Shown: piece by piece, positions 11,576-23,899 of the stretch
Layout of the letters: the number at the start of each line of letters is the position of its first letter
Position numbering within the stretch: position 1 is the stretch's first letter
DNA from: Platycnemis pennipes
Lineage: Eukaryota; Arthropoda; Insecta; Odonata; Platycnemididae
Assembly (NCBI GenBank): GCA_933228895.1
Contig: OW121854.1
Span: forward strand, 133,033,926 to 133,097,925
Direction: 5' to 3'
Length of the DNA stretch: 64,000 bases
Translations under genes and position numbers: made by a program
The notes under the pieces: model-generated
Databases searched by the model: none
Told to the model about the DNA's origin: nothing
What the model saw: the letters and a program-made list of their open reading frames with translations, nothing else

Positions 11576-12945
11576 GAGATGTCTTCCTCGTCGCGATTCT
11601 ACATGAGGCGTGATGAAGATATTCGTCAGGCATTGCTGGTGTTAAAAGAGGAGGAGCAGGAAGGGATGGGGGTAATTCGTCAGGCAGTGATGTAGATTCC
11701 GCACATGAGCAATCGGATTCGGAGAGTGAGGAAGATTGCGCGGATGCAGATAGAGACAGCGGTAGTAGCGGAGAACCTTTATAAGACGAAAGTGTACCAG
11801 CGACAAAGCGACCAAGAGGGAGCCAGGCGAATAGAGGCAGAAAGGCAACCTACAAACCTGCGAGGGAAAGACGGTTCTTGTTGCCGGGAAAAAGAGACCA
11901 AAAGACGATGAACTATTTTCCACCTAATGTTTTCAGAACTAAATACTTTATTTATTTATCGCTAGATTTCGCTCTGTAAATGAATTTCCCGGTCGGTTCA
12001 TAACGATTGTTTTCGATGCGTGCTTCCGAATACCTTTAACTAAATTAGCACCTACTTTTTCTCATGAACTTTAATTCAGATTTTAGCATCTTTACCTAAA
12101 CCTTATATGGTAAAATTACCGTGCAATGATTATTTTTTGTTATGTCACGATTTTGAATATTGTCCAAAGACCCTGAAAGTCGATGGATATTATTGATATT
12201 ACACTTATTTTATTTTTCTTTCTTTTTTGTATTTTGGAGAAGGAAACAGTAAAATTTGATTTCAGAACAACCCGGACCAAAAGGCGCAACGAGTGATATC
12301 AAAACTCCTCACCAAATCCGACAGTTATTATTTGATAGAGCTTTGCGAAATTTAATATCGATGCACAGAAATGAGGAAATACAACGGCAGCGCTTAGAGA
12401 TATAAGTTCCCAATCGTATCATAGTGATGTAGATATTGAGGAGATGGAGGCATTTTTTTGGACTTTAGTATTTTTCTGGGGTGCAGAAGACGTGCAACAT
12501 TATGCTGTATGAGCTGTTATAAACTGAGTTTGCATACACTATATCAATGTACCACTCCGCTACAGTGTCTCCCGTTTCTGTTGTCAACACTGCGTTTTGA
12601 TTACTTCAAGATTGCAGGGCAGGGTGATCGATCAATGTTCACCAATTCGTGAAATTTGAGAAGACATGGTGGATAATTGTAGGAATTATTACACAGCCCA
12701 TGAATACCGCACGGTTGACGAACAACGCTAAAAATTCTACAGATTGATGGGCATGCAGTGCAGCAACGAGAAGGAAGGTTCGACGTAACTTATGCACGAG
12801 TGAAAGGGAAATAAAAATGAGACATCTATGCTCATTGTGCAGCACTCCCATGTGCATAGAAGTTATCTGCGTACTGCCTGTACTGGAGTGAAAAATCAAC
12901 TTCTTTCCAGTACAATGTGAATATTTATATTTATTACGCAAAAAA
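11576..12945 (+). pseudogene. piggyBac-type transposase relic
   Basis: A start at 11576 gives MSSSSRFYMRRDEDIRQALL. Soon after, in another frame, comes an acidic run (GSDVDSAHEQSDSESEED) and then a basic run (ATKRPRGSQANRGRK), as in piggyBac N-termini. Further on, pieces in changing frames read LRFDYFK, PIREI, DNCRNYYTAHEY and RTVDEQ, matching the PIR-IF / NC--YY / TVDEQ block of the piggyBac catalytic core. Many stops and frame changes make it non-functional. The TTAA duplication around the element supports the family independently. Confidence 0.75.
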
Positions 12946-13409
12946 CTATAAATTTATAAGCATTTTAATTGACATTATAAGTGTTTATGAAATTTTCGAA
13001 AAAATCACTGAAAAATTAAACTTGAAAAATACGCTTCTTTCAAATGTTGTAATAAATATATTTTTGGAGAAAAACTATTAAAAACGATAGTCTTCATACA
13101 CTTCAAAGTGTTATCCTTAAGTAACTAACGGCATTTCTCGGTATTGTCAAAACATGAGCAACAGGAAATAAATTTCGATTTGATGTATTTCTGAGAGATT
13201 TTCTAAGTTTTCAAATTGAAAAGGTATTTTTTACTGCGTTATATATTTTTTTAAATAAAATATTTCAACTCATTGATATTAAAAAGGCTTCATATGAATG
13301 ATATTTGCCATCTTCCTCAATGAAATATAGCAAAAATCTGAAATTAAAAAAAATTATAACTCATGGGGTCCGCAGGACACCAGTGTGCACTTTATGATTC
13401 TCTTAGTAA

Positions 13410-14320
13410 GTGTGCATTTCTAAGGTTAAAAGTGGTGATAGGGAGCACCCACATAACTACCGACCTATATCCCTCACATCCATTTCTTGCAAAGTCCTGG
13501 AACATATAATTGTCAGTTCAGTCATGGGGCATCTAGATAACCAGAATTTATTGTCCTATGTTCAGTATGGTTTCCGGAAGATAAGATCATGTGAAACTCA
13601 ACTTGCTCTCTTTTCCCACGATATTTTAGTTTATGGAGAAAGTAATATCCAGTGGATGCAATATTTTTCGATTTCAAGAAAGCTTTTGACAAGGTGTCTC
13701 ATAGCAAACTAATTTTGATATTAAAATCTTATGGGATAGACAGTAATATTATATCATGGATAAATGATTTCCCGCATGATCGGGTGCAAAGGGTTGTTTT
13801 GGACGGTGTTACCTCTCCGGCAATTGAAGTCACTTCAGGTGTCCCACAAAGTAGTGTGATAGGTCCACTCCTGTTCCTACTGTACAAGAATGACATCAAT
13901 AAGGTGGTGAAAACTAAGCTTCGTCTATTTGCCGATGACGCGGTACTGTACAGGGAAAGTATATGCCCAAATGATAAAGAATATTTAAATATTGACCTAC
14001 AAGCAATTGAAAAATGGTGTCATACGTCGCAGTTAGAATTAATTTTTTTTTTAAATTTGTAGTAATGAATTTTTGGAAAAAGAATTTTTCTCCTCCAATC
14101 ACTTACAAAATATGTAATAATGAAACAAACTTGGAATCCATTAAATATCTTGGGATAAGACTGACACATGATCTTTCCTGGGGTGAATACATACGTGAAA
14201 TAATGGGTCAAGGTAATCGTAAACTGGGATTCGTCAAAAGAGTATTGGTAAATGAGACGATCATGTACGAGAAATCGGCTACTTTTTCCTTGTTAGACCT
14301 CATTTGGAATATGTAGCCAG
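13410..14320 (+). pseudogene. LINE reverse transcriptase relic inside the piggyBac-like element
   Basis: Pieces in successive frames carry reverse transcriptase motifs: HNYRPISLTSISCKVLEHI, IFFDFKKAFDKVSH (motif A), SGVPQSSVIGPLLFLLY (motif B; G replaced by S after PQ), and LRLFADDAVLYRE (motif C). The downstream thumb piece LESIKYLGIRLTHDLSWGEY lies in 14014-14316. Frameshifts near 13650 and 14030 and the lack of an endonuclease or 3' end mark a dead fragment. The wording is of the CR1/Jockey-like superclade and differs from the LINE at 2290. Confidence 0.8.
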
Positions 14321-14875
14321 TATAGTTAAAATTACTAATTTTTAAATAAAGAAATCTACTTGAGGTTTACGCTCTCAATTTTTATATAACATTGACGGTT
14401 GAAGAAATTGCTGTTTCTGTTTTCACGGGAAATTGATAAAAAAATTTGGAAAAGGTACTAAGCGCTACGAAAATCAGTGACTATCACCAATATGCAAGAT
14501 TTTGTTGTGTGAAATGAGCCGTACTGTTCTGTGGATTCCGAAAATTACCTTCAAATTCCTACATCACCTCCGGTTTTTCCACAAATTACGAAAACATGAA
14601 TATTAGATAAGGCAATTTTTTAATGTTATTGCGTGTTACTTGTGTTAGTTACACACCATTTGATTGGCCCAGAATCTGTCAACCCTCTTAAATTTTCATA
14701 TAAAATGCCTCGTGGGGCCCAAAAAATAAAAATGCAATACTCCTTATTACAATGCAGTTGTTCTTGAACTTGATAATAATATTGATGATCTCTTTTTTGT
14801 TTTAATTTCCCTTCAAGAATATGGCAAAACTTGGTTATTTTTAATGCGTTCAATAGGAGTGACCTCCCTACAAGA

Positions 14876-15330
14876 TCAAGGGCGTTTTATTTCCAGAACA
14901 CCTCTACCATCAGGTATTAGCCCATTGGGGGAGCCGCCAGAAATGGCAATTCCTGGTCTACAAACATTCCCTGTGCATCCGCTTTCCCCCGCGTAGGCCT
15001 CAATGGCTCTTCGTTCCATAGCCTTACTGTATTCTGTGGATTTGCTTCCCGAGAAGGATGGGCGTAAAATGGACTTCACAGTATTTGTCCTGGTTGCTTT
15101 GGGCCTCAATTTGCACACACGGCCGAATGTGGATGCTGTCAGTCTTTTTAGGCTTTCAGGCATCAACGGCCTTGAGTACCGCTGATTCCTGGTTAGTGCC
15201 TCTAATTCCTCTGTCTCTTTCTCATTCAATGAGAGCGATTTCAGGAGGCTGGTCTTGGAGTGCTCATCTACTTCCCGATTGTCACTCTCAATGCACCCAG
15301 AGTGCTGATCTGCACCCATAGGATCTTTCT
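14876..15330 (-). pseudogene. YqaJ-type exonuclease domain relic, joined to an RTE C-terminus
   Basis: The minus-strand frame 15370-14876 (164 codons) starts with an RTE tail (MDGMKKGRTCAERE), then turns into a YqaJ/lambda-exonuclease-like domain: LTRNQRYSRPLMPESLKRLT, ASTFGRVCKLRP, AIEAYAGESG, GGSPNGLIPDG and VLEIKRP. The last two correspond to the usual GASPDGL and EIKCP metal-binding blocks; the Asp of SPDG is replaced by Asn and the Cys of IKCP by Arg. In insects such domains occur in large mobile elements next to a Mutator-like region, a relic of which lies at 25480-26040. The join to RTE is probably an insertion junction. Confidence 0.7.
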
Positions 15331-15640
15331 CTCTCTCCGCGCATGTCCTACCCTTCTTCATCCCGTCCATAAACCTATTCTCATCCTTCCCCTGCCCTGC
15401 TTGCCAAACATTATTCCCTCTATCACGACTCGGAGCAACCCATCGCCCCTCATTACCTGTTCAAGCCACCTACTCTGCCTTCCCCTAATCCCATCCAGCA
15501 GCTTCTCCTCCTCCTCCCAAACGAAGTCAAGTACTCCTGCATTTGCGTTTCTCTCCATCCAAAGCTCATTTTCCTTCTTCCTCCACACCCACATCTCGAA
15601 CGCCTGCAATCTATTTTCAATTTTTCCTTTAGTCTCCATT
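15331..15640 (-). pseudogene. RTE-type LINE C-terminal relic
   Basis: The frame 15639-15358 reads LQAFEMWVWRKK, LLDGIRGRQSRWLEQVMRGD and GLLRVVIEGIMFGKQGRGR, the C-terminal region of RTE-type LINE proteins (compare 45380-45688 and 54952-55400). It continues into the YqaJ-containing frame after a short overlap. The upstream reverse transcriptase is missing. Confidence 0.75.
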
Positions 15641-18127
15641 TTTATATAGCTCCTACTTTTTCAATACTCTCCCTCTGTGTCGCACTGCCGTTATCTATCA
15701 CATGTAAAAGGGTTTTGATATAATTGGATATATGCATTTTAAATAAGGTAAAATCGTACCAATCAAGATATAATGATATCTTTGTAAAACTGTCCTAAGC
15801 TAGTTGTGATGTGAATGGTGAAAAGAGTTTTACGCAAATATACATATAAATACCAATCTACATAGGGACGAGAGCTTCGTCTACAGCGAGATCGTAAAAC
15901 CAACAGTGACAACTATGAACCAACCTCACTCTCCTCATATGAGTTATGAAAAATTATGATCTCCGGCAACACCGGGTAATTCAGCTATCTAAAATATTTA
16001 AAAATAATATGCAAGGATTTTTGGAGAAATGGCTTTTAAAGGCAATGCATTGATTTTGATATTTTCCATGCTGTTGAAATTCAACGCCCCCCCCCTCCCC
16101 CCCGCTAGTTCATTACAATTAAAAAAAGTAAACAGAAATAGCTTCGCGTACCACTCCGGAAAGTGAGTTGTAGTTAGTCCAATACGATCTTTTCCTTAAA
16201 GACCCATTGGCAGCCACTGCTATCAAGGGTATACCATCGGTATCCACGTCTCCAGCCTGCACGGCGAGATCATATTCCTACTTCCCGGCACGCCTCATCA
16301 CCTCCCACGCAGCATCATGCATTCCTAGGATGCAGTATTATTGCATTTTTCGGTACGTTCTAGGAGTAATACACGGCATATCGAGAACTGCACTAAGCTC
16401 CGCTAGTTGTGAATATCCTTGGTCAGTTCATATCGTATTTGCAACCTGTAATTAAACCCTTGTCATTATCCCACAGTTTATGGCACCCGCTTCGCATATA
16501 TATTTCCAAAGCACATTAGCAGAATTTTGATGGTGGCATGTCTCGAGAGAGAATGCCATGAAGTTATTTACTTGAGAAGATGATATTTATCTATGATATC
16601 CCAAGGTATTTTAGAAATGTGGTTATTAAATTGGATTTCCAATACATAATTTTAGTCTGAGTAGATTAGGGTAGTACTTGAAAACTTTAACAGTACGATC
16701 TCTACTTAATATCATTGTATTTGGGATATTTTACAAACTCGTTGGTAGCAATGTGCGCGGGGTCAGATCATCCCGTAATGCTATCAAAAAAGGAGTCAAC
16801 TATTGAAGACCGAATTCAGAAGTTCAAAGAAATGCACATCTTAGAGGCGATATACAAGATATGACAAGGAATTTACAGTATAACCATGCCATGTTAACTG
16901 ATACGATTTTTTTCATTAGGGTTTTCAGTATTTAAAAATATTTCCATGTTACACATCTGACGAAATTTGCTGAAAACCCCTTTCCTTTTCTCCTCTATCA
17001 CTTCCATGTCTGATATTATGCAAGAAAGCATGTTTTCCCATAGTTTTTAGGGAGGAAAAAAATGTTTTTTCCTCCCTAGAAGAAAAAGTTTTATATCGAA
17101 GATTCGTCTTCCGGTTGGATCGTAAGCTTTTGTCACCGTAGATTCCGGCAAAATTATGGCATCACCGTAACGTAGACATAAAGTACTTTCATTATGTTGA
17201 GAGCAATGGATGACCATTTGATCAATAAGGAACAGACCGTTTAAGCAAATTTGCAAAGGAAAAAAAATAAATAATCTCCAGAAACGTTTCCTGGACAAGC
17301 AATGATAGATTCATTAACGCGATTGAGGCAACAGACACACCTACAATTTATCGTAATATAGTAATAACTTACAGGTGCTCGGATGATCACCCCCCTCCAC
17401 TCTCCACTGTCTACGCCAATCACTACGACAAAGTATTTGACAAATCCGAGTACAAAAGGACTGGTTGAAGAGTGAATATGATCCTTTACTAAGGATCGAT
17501 CGATATCGAGCGATCCACATTGGGAGTAAGCGCGAGCAGCAAAGACAGCTGTGAAATCTTATCCCTCATGGTATTTTCAAGGGGGCCTCGTACCATGTTG
17601 AAATACAAGGTCGAGGGGCGTCCCAAAAAGCTACACCTCCCCTCATCGCTCACCCCTCCCCTACCCGCTCTTCCCCCCTCCTAAGCGCTGCCACTCGCTC
17701 TCAGGCTGACAGCGGAAATCGCAGCGCCGCCGATGGAACACGTAATTTAGATCGAGGAGTCGTGAAAAATGCGTTGCATAGGTCCACGAGAATGTTCACT
17801 GTGACGCTAAATTACGCTTTATGGAACATTACCACGTTCCAACATGGAGATGAAGGTTGGTTATATAGCCTGAATGAAAAGATTTTAGAGAAATATGCGT
17901 CCAAGGCTTCATGGCGAGCTCCTGATTTTGGACAAATTTACGTTTTTCAGCTTTCGATCTATTTATATAGAAAGTGAAACGCCCATAGCTACAATACTTA
18001 TGCTAAGTATTAATCCTTATTCTAGAGTCCTGCTCAATCAGATTTGCAATAACTAGTATATTTAAGTCGTAAATCAAGAACACGTAGACGTCTGCGGACG
18101 CGTTTTTTTCAGTGGTATAGAGCCCCC
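15641..18127. other. Interior of piggyBac-like element, no gene recognised
   Basis: The stretch includes a C-rich run near 16088 and several short open frames without recognisable motifs. I find no terminal repeats of further insertions. Confidence 0.3.
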
Positions 18128-18904
18128 TTAACCTCTCCTTGTTGGTATCTACCATACGTACATTCCATTCGGGGGGCGCATCGATCACGAGGCCGCGAGA
18201 TGTTAAAATCTCCGATCTGGATCTGAATTTTTACTGTCCTCAGATATGATTTCAGTAGCGAATGAAATGAAAGACCCGTGGATCTTTGGATCCGACCCGA
18301 CCATCCTTAATTTATGAGTGGTACATTTGTAAATCTAATTTAAACGACAAAAGTATAATAAAGTGAGGATTCATATGTAATGGTTTGAAATTGAATATGA
18401 TAACATTTTCAATGCAGTGACTGAAAGAAAAAATTAAACTGCGATTGGGATCGTACTTCGCACAGTACACTAGCTCTCGTTGTCCGCCTGATCCCGGAGA
18501 ATATAGGCTACTCGCATGACATCCTACGTATTTTTTCCTGCGATACCGGGGTAATGGGAGAAAAAAGTCATATTTCTTTATTTTGCTTCTAGTTGCACGG
18601 TATCATTTTCATCTAATTACGTAAACTTAGTACACATCCTCTTCTTGTCAATATCTACCACACCTACATTCCATTCACGGGACACTTCAATCGCTAAGCC
18701 ACGAAACTTTAAAATCTATGATCCGGATCCGATTTTACTCCGTGTCTTTGGATCCGAATCCGGAACCGAGAAAAATGAAAGTTCCGCGGATCTTTGGATC
18801 CGACGGATCCGATCTGACCATCACTATCCAAAACATCTTCATGCAGGATTGTGTGCACAGGTCCAAATCGGAAATGGCCAAATTTAAAACAATCCACGTG
18901 TTTC

Positions 18905-19330
18905 TATCTGTTTCCAGTCCTGAGAAAAAAAATTGGAGGTGTTATAACTTGAATTCCCCTCGTATAGGCTCCGATTTATGGGCTGAGCAGTGATCAACAA
19001 ACAATAGAATTTTTCTATTTTGACCTTCTATTCGTGCGTCAACCCCAAGGAAACGTTCCCGAAATATCTCAGCGGTCATCCAAGAATTTTTATTATCGTA
19101 GGGACATGGTAGTTGTCATAAATTTTTTAAGCAATGAGTTTTGTTGGATTTCACCATTACAAGCAGAGGTAATTTCACTGAACCATCACTATTGGCACAT
19201 AATAGCACAATAAATCTCTATTATAGAAAAATCGTGCTTCATCAGTGATAAGTCTTTCGGTTCGTATTTCCCGATCAACTTTGGCAATCTTTGCCTCCAA
19301 TTTTTCTCCAAATTGGGATCTACTGATGCC
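18905..19330 (-). pseudogene. pogo/Tigger transposase relic (DDE region)
   Basis: Read on the minus strand, pieces of one frame give ERLITDEARFFYNRDL, LLCANSDGSVKLPLLVM, NSWMTAEIFRERFLG and RKILLFVDHCSAHKSE. This is the order of the pogo/Tigger catalytic domain, with Asp of LFVDHC as a catalytic residue. Stops interrupt it. No terminal inverted repeats could be assigned. Confidence 0.7.
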
Positions 19331-19339
19331 TTAACTCCA

Positions 19340-20689
19340 GAAAGTTTTGTGCTGGCCAAGTTCCACCTTTTTCTTTGTAATATAAGTTCAATGAATCACA
19401 ATTTACACATGCAGAGACACCAGCATTATTACCAGCAATTACACCTGTAATTTTTCCCTGCGATACTCCTACATGTACACGGGCCAATTTAGGCGTGCTT
19501 TTAAGTCACCTTTATGAAGTCGAATCAAGCAAACAGTTCTAATCCAAATAAAATTTTGTAAAAGATATCTAAGGTGACAAAAAAAATGTATTTGCATAAA
19601 TAAATGTAGAAATGAACCTTCTGTAAAATACATTTTACTGCATTAAAATGGGTTTCCTCTTTCGGGAGGTGTAACTTCAAACTCGGGCATCATGGTGTAT
19701 TCTCGACGATGTCTCGATGGAAAATAGTCACAATGGCTCGTAGTGATAGCTGTGTAGAGGAATTAGTTCTCAGTAATTTTAATTCAAAATTCATTAGCTA
19801 TTTGCGAAAGTACAATATGGAAGAAGAGGCGCATTGTGTGACCTCTTATAAATTAATGATGAATACATAAAACGAGAGAGTAAGCTTAGCTCCTATCGAG
19901 CAGCTACTGTCGACAATGTTTACAAGCTTTCTTTGATTTTGAATCGTGACAATTGGTGACTAGTTTCATCGTGTTATTTGTCGTGAAAAGACAAGAGTTT
20001 TGCCAGAATTCCATTTGTTAAAACTGTTTTCTTTCTACCATAAATTATGCAGCGAAACCCGTCAACAGAATTGTATCTCAGCTGTTTGTTATTTTCGAAA
20101 AACGTCATGTTATATTTGGTTAAATAGACCTACAATGTTTTTAGTGCATATATTTTGTAAAAGTGGTGCCACCATGCAATGCAATACAAATTTGCAAATC
20201 GATACTTCGTCCGAAACCTAATTAATTCTTGTTTATCGTTTTATGGTCGCATTTCCATGCAATGTCGTGTTATGTTGATAAAGTGACTTTCCCGGACCCC
20301 TACTTATAACACAGAGGATGAAAGTAACTGTAAATAGAAACCGCCATACTGCTGTGTCGCCATGATTTATCAATTTTAACAGAAACGGTGACAGTACGTA
20401 TGAAATATGAATTAAATTAAAAAACATACTCTAGGTATAAAAAGCCTTCCTCTCATTTATTGCATCCAAGGTCTACTTCTAGTACTACTAGTAGTCTTCG
20501 ATTATTTGCAAACATTTCTATCATGAAATTGAAGAACGATGACAGATTGCTTAGCTCAACAAGCTACGCCATTTCAATGTAAAAAATGAGCTAGGCGTGA
20601 TATCCTCTCCTAGCCTTGGGTGTCTCGCAATTATGTCTTTATTCCCTTCAACGCTGAGAAGGGCCTCTCAGCAGATTAGCTAGATGCTG
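19340..20689. other. Intergenic or intronic DNA, nothing recognised
   Basis: This is AT-rich sequence with short open frames only, and I saw no terminal repeats, tRNA boxes or conserved coding pieces. It could be intron of the Argonaute gene if that gene starts further upstream. Confidence 0.3.
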
Positions 20690-21311
20690 GTGGATGTCAC
20701 TTGAACAATTGTGTACACTTCCGTGAAAACTTCCACTAAATCAGCTATTGTCATGTAAAGTTGTAAATTCACAATACAGTCCTTGTTCATCTCTAAGTCG
20801 TCAAACAAGGCACATAGTTCATGTCTCAAATGTGGGAAAATGAAGAAGTTCCATAGCTTTGCTTTAAACCTGAATATTCCTTTTCCAGAAATTTGTTTTG
20901 CAATTTTTTAAACGGATTTTTCGGAAACGATTTTATCCGATCACTGATCTGATATCTGATCACCGTCTTGTTAACCCCCAAAATAGTATCAAGCATCATT
21001 CTTTGTCCAAATGGAGAGTCATTCTGGTCAAAAGCAATTAAATTTACCATTCTCCAAGCATTATCAAAGTCTTCTCTAAGGTTTGGCAGATGAAAAGAAA
21101 ATTTTTCTACCGTGAAAACCTTCCTACCTTCTACCATTCTTTTTTGAAGTATTTGAAAATGAATAGAGCAAGCATAAATTGAAAATTGTAATCTTTTAAA
21201 CCTGATAATAGGCCTCGTGGGATACACACTTGCCTCTGAATCCCACAATGCAACAGAATTTTCTGCAGTTGATATAGTAAATAGCGTTTTTTCATTTCTG
21301 TATTTGTACAC
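20690..21311 (-). pseudogene. Unrecognised decayed coding sequence
   Basis: A 161-codon frame (21311-20826) of ordinary protein-like composition includes FTISTAENSVALWDSEAS, FHLPNLREDFDNAWRMVNL and DSPFGQRMMLDTILG. Beyond its stop, another frame continues with coding-like text (HELCALFDDLEMNKD, LYMTIADLVEVFTEVY), which suggests one longer protein with a frameshift. There is no signal peptide, membrane segment or known motif, and I cannot place it in a family. It could be a relic of a mobile element or another parasitic gene. Confidence 0.4.
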
Positions 21312-21761
21312 AGTCTCAATCAGCCAGATTCCTTATTGTTGGAGCTAATGTTGTAATTGTATTCCGTAGCTCTGCGTCTAGTGCTGCTGTTGTTTTAAAT
21401 GATTTAGAAAAGAAATTTCTACATGCGAAAAGGGTTAAGTATATATTTTACACTACTTAATAACTTTGAGGAATTGTGATAATACAAATTCAGTTTGTGA
21501 GCAGAACACAGTGCACAACAGTTTCTTGAGGACATTTTTCTTGTACTCGAGTCTAAAGGCCGCTGTGTTTGCCATAATATAAATTATAAATTTACGATGT
21601 ATTTTCACCTTTAAATTCCTGTAAAACATCAAAAACATGCCGAGCCAAGGAACTAGCTAATTGGTTACAAATTGAAGGTTTGCGAACTAGCTGCGAGGAC
21701 CTTAACAGTGTTACCCGCTGAAAATGTACAATAGCAGAAATTCCACAGAGAAAAAATCATT

Positions 21762-21833
21762 CGCCTTGACCAGGATTCGAACCCGGATCCCCTGATTTCC
21801 GGCCAGGTGCTTTACCAGTTAAGCTACCGAGGC
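21762..21833 (-). tRNA. tRNA-like sequence in IR-flanked cassette, copy 2
   Basis: Same fold and boxes as copy 1, on the minus strand: B box GGTTCGAATCC, anticodon loop CCGGAAA with C at position 33, and a T6 stop downstream. The cassette is 21741-21852, again exactly 112 bp, with TTCCACAGAG at one end and CTGTGGAA at the other. A 2-kb transposon (21860-23899) separates it from the rest of its composite repeat, which continues at 23900. Confidence 0.7.
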
Positions 21834-21859
21834 GTCATTTTTCCCTGTGGAATACTAGA

Positions 21860-23899
21860 CAGGGTGTCTACCAGTCGGGAATCCGGGAAAAAGTCGGGGA
21901 TTTACTAATGTCGGGAAAAATCTAGAAAAGGTCAGGAATTCACTGAAAAATAATCAAAAATCGGGAAAAATGATTGCTTGCAAATCGTCAGGATAAAAAT
22001 TGGAATGGCAGACATAGCATTACGAAATGAGATATTGTTTCCCTTTTTCTTTATTTGTCATTATCAAAGAGGTGTTATTTTAAACCACTCTGGTCAGTAT
22101 TTGTGAGTTCGTGACTTTCGTCGTTCGATTGCACTAGACATGGGCACCGTTTCCTGCATGCCGCCGAGTGACAAATCGGCTTGGTCGGTTGCAGGTTGAA
22201 GATCGTATACTTCCCTCCTGTCCATGAATGCTATTTCGAAAGAATGACCTTGACCGTGGTTATTACAACTCTCCCAAAGGTTCAGGCGATCCATAGATCG
22301 TACTCTAGTACGATTGTGACATTTTGCATTTTGCCATGCCTCTGAGGGTGTTAGTCGATTAAATTCCTTTGACCCGGTGGAAGACCCGAGAAACTTTCAC
22401 TCATTATATTACGTTGTCGCCGACGACGCCATACGTGCTCTCGCCGACGAATATGTCATTGGCTCCTGGATGATATACTGGGGAACTCGCCATTTGCCAG
22501 CTAATACGGTGGAATGTCTTTGGTATTCATCTGATGGCGAACTCGCTAGCTCGAAAGCCGCCGGAAAGTCTAATTCATCTGTCGGCATGTGCGAGTTTGC
22601 TACAAAATCGTTCGTTTTTACTGGAGAACTCGGCATTTGCCAGCTTGAGTTGAGTTGGTTCGTCAGTCTTCGAGTTGGTGTGTGCTCAAGAGGTGCCTTT
22701 GGTTGGACTGGCGACGGACATCATTTCATTCAAAGGCTCCTTTCACACGGGACGGCGCGAACCCGACCGCCGTGTACGGCGCACAGTGGTGCAGGATCCC
22801 TAATACTTGGTATTTATGAGTCTAGAAACTCTTTCTATATAGGGTTTTTGTGCATATACTTTGGATTCACCGATTGACAAATTCAAAACCATCTTAAGTA
22901 AGGACATATCGCTGTTGCTACTCCTCTAGCAGATAAGATAAAATGTTGCACTGGTAACAAGTGCATCATTTGAAAAGGATAAGGCACAGCCTCACCTTCA
23001 ATTCTCTCTAATATAACGTGTATTGCCCCGATTCTTGTTCTGAAAAATGGATTTTGTAACTGAAGGTGTGTGCTATTTAACTGTTTATTAATAGATTGCA
23101 AATATAATTTGCAAAATTATTTTTTTTACATTATTTATTGTTCAAAAATAAAGAAAATATTTTTGAAAATTCACTTATATATTTTTGCAAAATAATAAAT
23201 TTGTGAAAATATTAACATCAAATTCGTGTTCAGAGATCGCGAAAACCTTTGTGCTATAATTTTTACTGAAACGAGAATTTTGAGTTTGTGTAAATCCAAG
23301 TAAATAAAATATTGCAAATACTTTTGTGAAAATAGTAATTATCGAAAATATGAATATACAATTAGCATTCAGTGACTGAGAAAACGTATATTTGTTCACA
23401 TTAATGTTGATGTTTTAAATAAGAGTTAATTTAAGTAAAAAAATTGCAAAACTTTTTGCGAAAAAATTAGTTTACAAAAGTTTTGAATCTAAATTCATAT
23501 TCAGCGACCTCGAAAACATATATAGACCACATTTCATATAAATTGAACATTTTTTAATCCAAAATACCAATTTCTACGGATCCTGCACCGCTGTGTGGCG
23601 TGCCGCCATTCATTCCTCAAAAACAGCTGTGAATGTCACAGTAGAGTCCATTTCGAGCATACGGCGTTTTAATTCGTAGTAGGAGTTTAATCATGAATGA
23701 AGTAGATAAGGTGCTGTACTTTTTATAATGTGGATATAGTAAGATGGCCAATTCCTAGTGAAAAATTGGACAGGACTGGGTAATGAACTATTGACCGTCA
23801 CGATGACACATCAAGAAGTTAGCCTTTTTGGTCTGGAATTTTAAAATTTTTGTCTTGAAAAGTCTTGAATTTCTTTTTCATATATTAGTAGACACCATG
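21860..23899. mobile_element. DNA transposon with CAGGGTGTC termini, copy 1
   Basis: The left end is CAGGGTGTCTACCAGTCGGG; the reverse complement of the right end is CATGGTGTCTAC. ACTAGA and ATTAGA flank the two ends. The element splits a tRNA-bearing composite repeat: joining the flanks restores the order seen on the opposite arm at 24282. The related copy at 28754-30265 has the same terminus. No transposase is recognised; the 166-codon frame at 22377 has no known domain. I leave the superfamily unassigned. Confidence 0.65.
22784..23593. mobile_element. Nested inverted-repeat element
   Basis: The ends CAGTGGTGCAGGATCC and, reverse-complemented, CAGCGGTGCAGGATCC are 16-bp inverted repeats with one mismatch. 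The interior is very AT-rich and contains the loosely repeated text GAAAA(C/T)-TTCAG-GA near 23220-23520. No target duplication is clear. It is probably a small non-autonomous DNA transposon. Confidence 0.55.

Larger units (their letters stand above)
10384..18127. mobile_element. piggyBac-like element, 7.7 kb, with TTAA duplication
   Basis: TTAA flanks both sides (10380-10383 and 18128-18131). The terminal repeats are GGGGGCTGTATA at the left and GGGGGCTCTATA reverse-complemented at the right. Copy B of the host repeat has an uninterrupted sequence at the matching place (near 34826, GAGTTACTTAACCTCTCC), so the empty site is visible. A decayed piggyBac-type transposase lies at 11576-12945. A LINE relic (13410-14320) and an RTE/YqaJ relic (14876-15640) appear to have inserted later. 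The rest (15640-18127) holds nothing I recognise. Confidence 0.85.
7103..18826. mobile_element. hAT-like element, copy A (with nested insertions)
   Basis: The left end TAGCGATGGACGGATCC and the reverse complement of the right end, TAGTGATGGTCAGATCGGAT, form terminal inverted repeats rich in GGATCC. Flanking octamers TTCAAAAC (7095-7102) and TCCAAAAC (18827-18834) match 7 of 8, as expected for a hAT target duplication. After subtracting the nested elements at 7531-9400 and 10384-18127, about 2.1 kb remains. It holds no transposase, so this is a non-autonomous member. The right arm is present twice in tandem (18128-18310 and 18640-18826). Copies B (26572-35512) and C (41980-42890) belong to the same family. 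Confidence 0.7.

Noticed and set aside
22377..22877. 166-codon open frame within the CAGGGTGTC-type element
   Set aside because: It crosses the left end of a nested inverted-repeat element and contains locally repeated text (GGCGAACTCGC-like), with no domain recognised.
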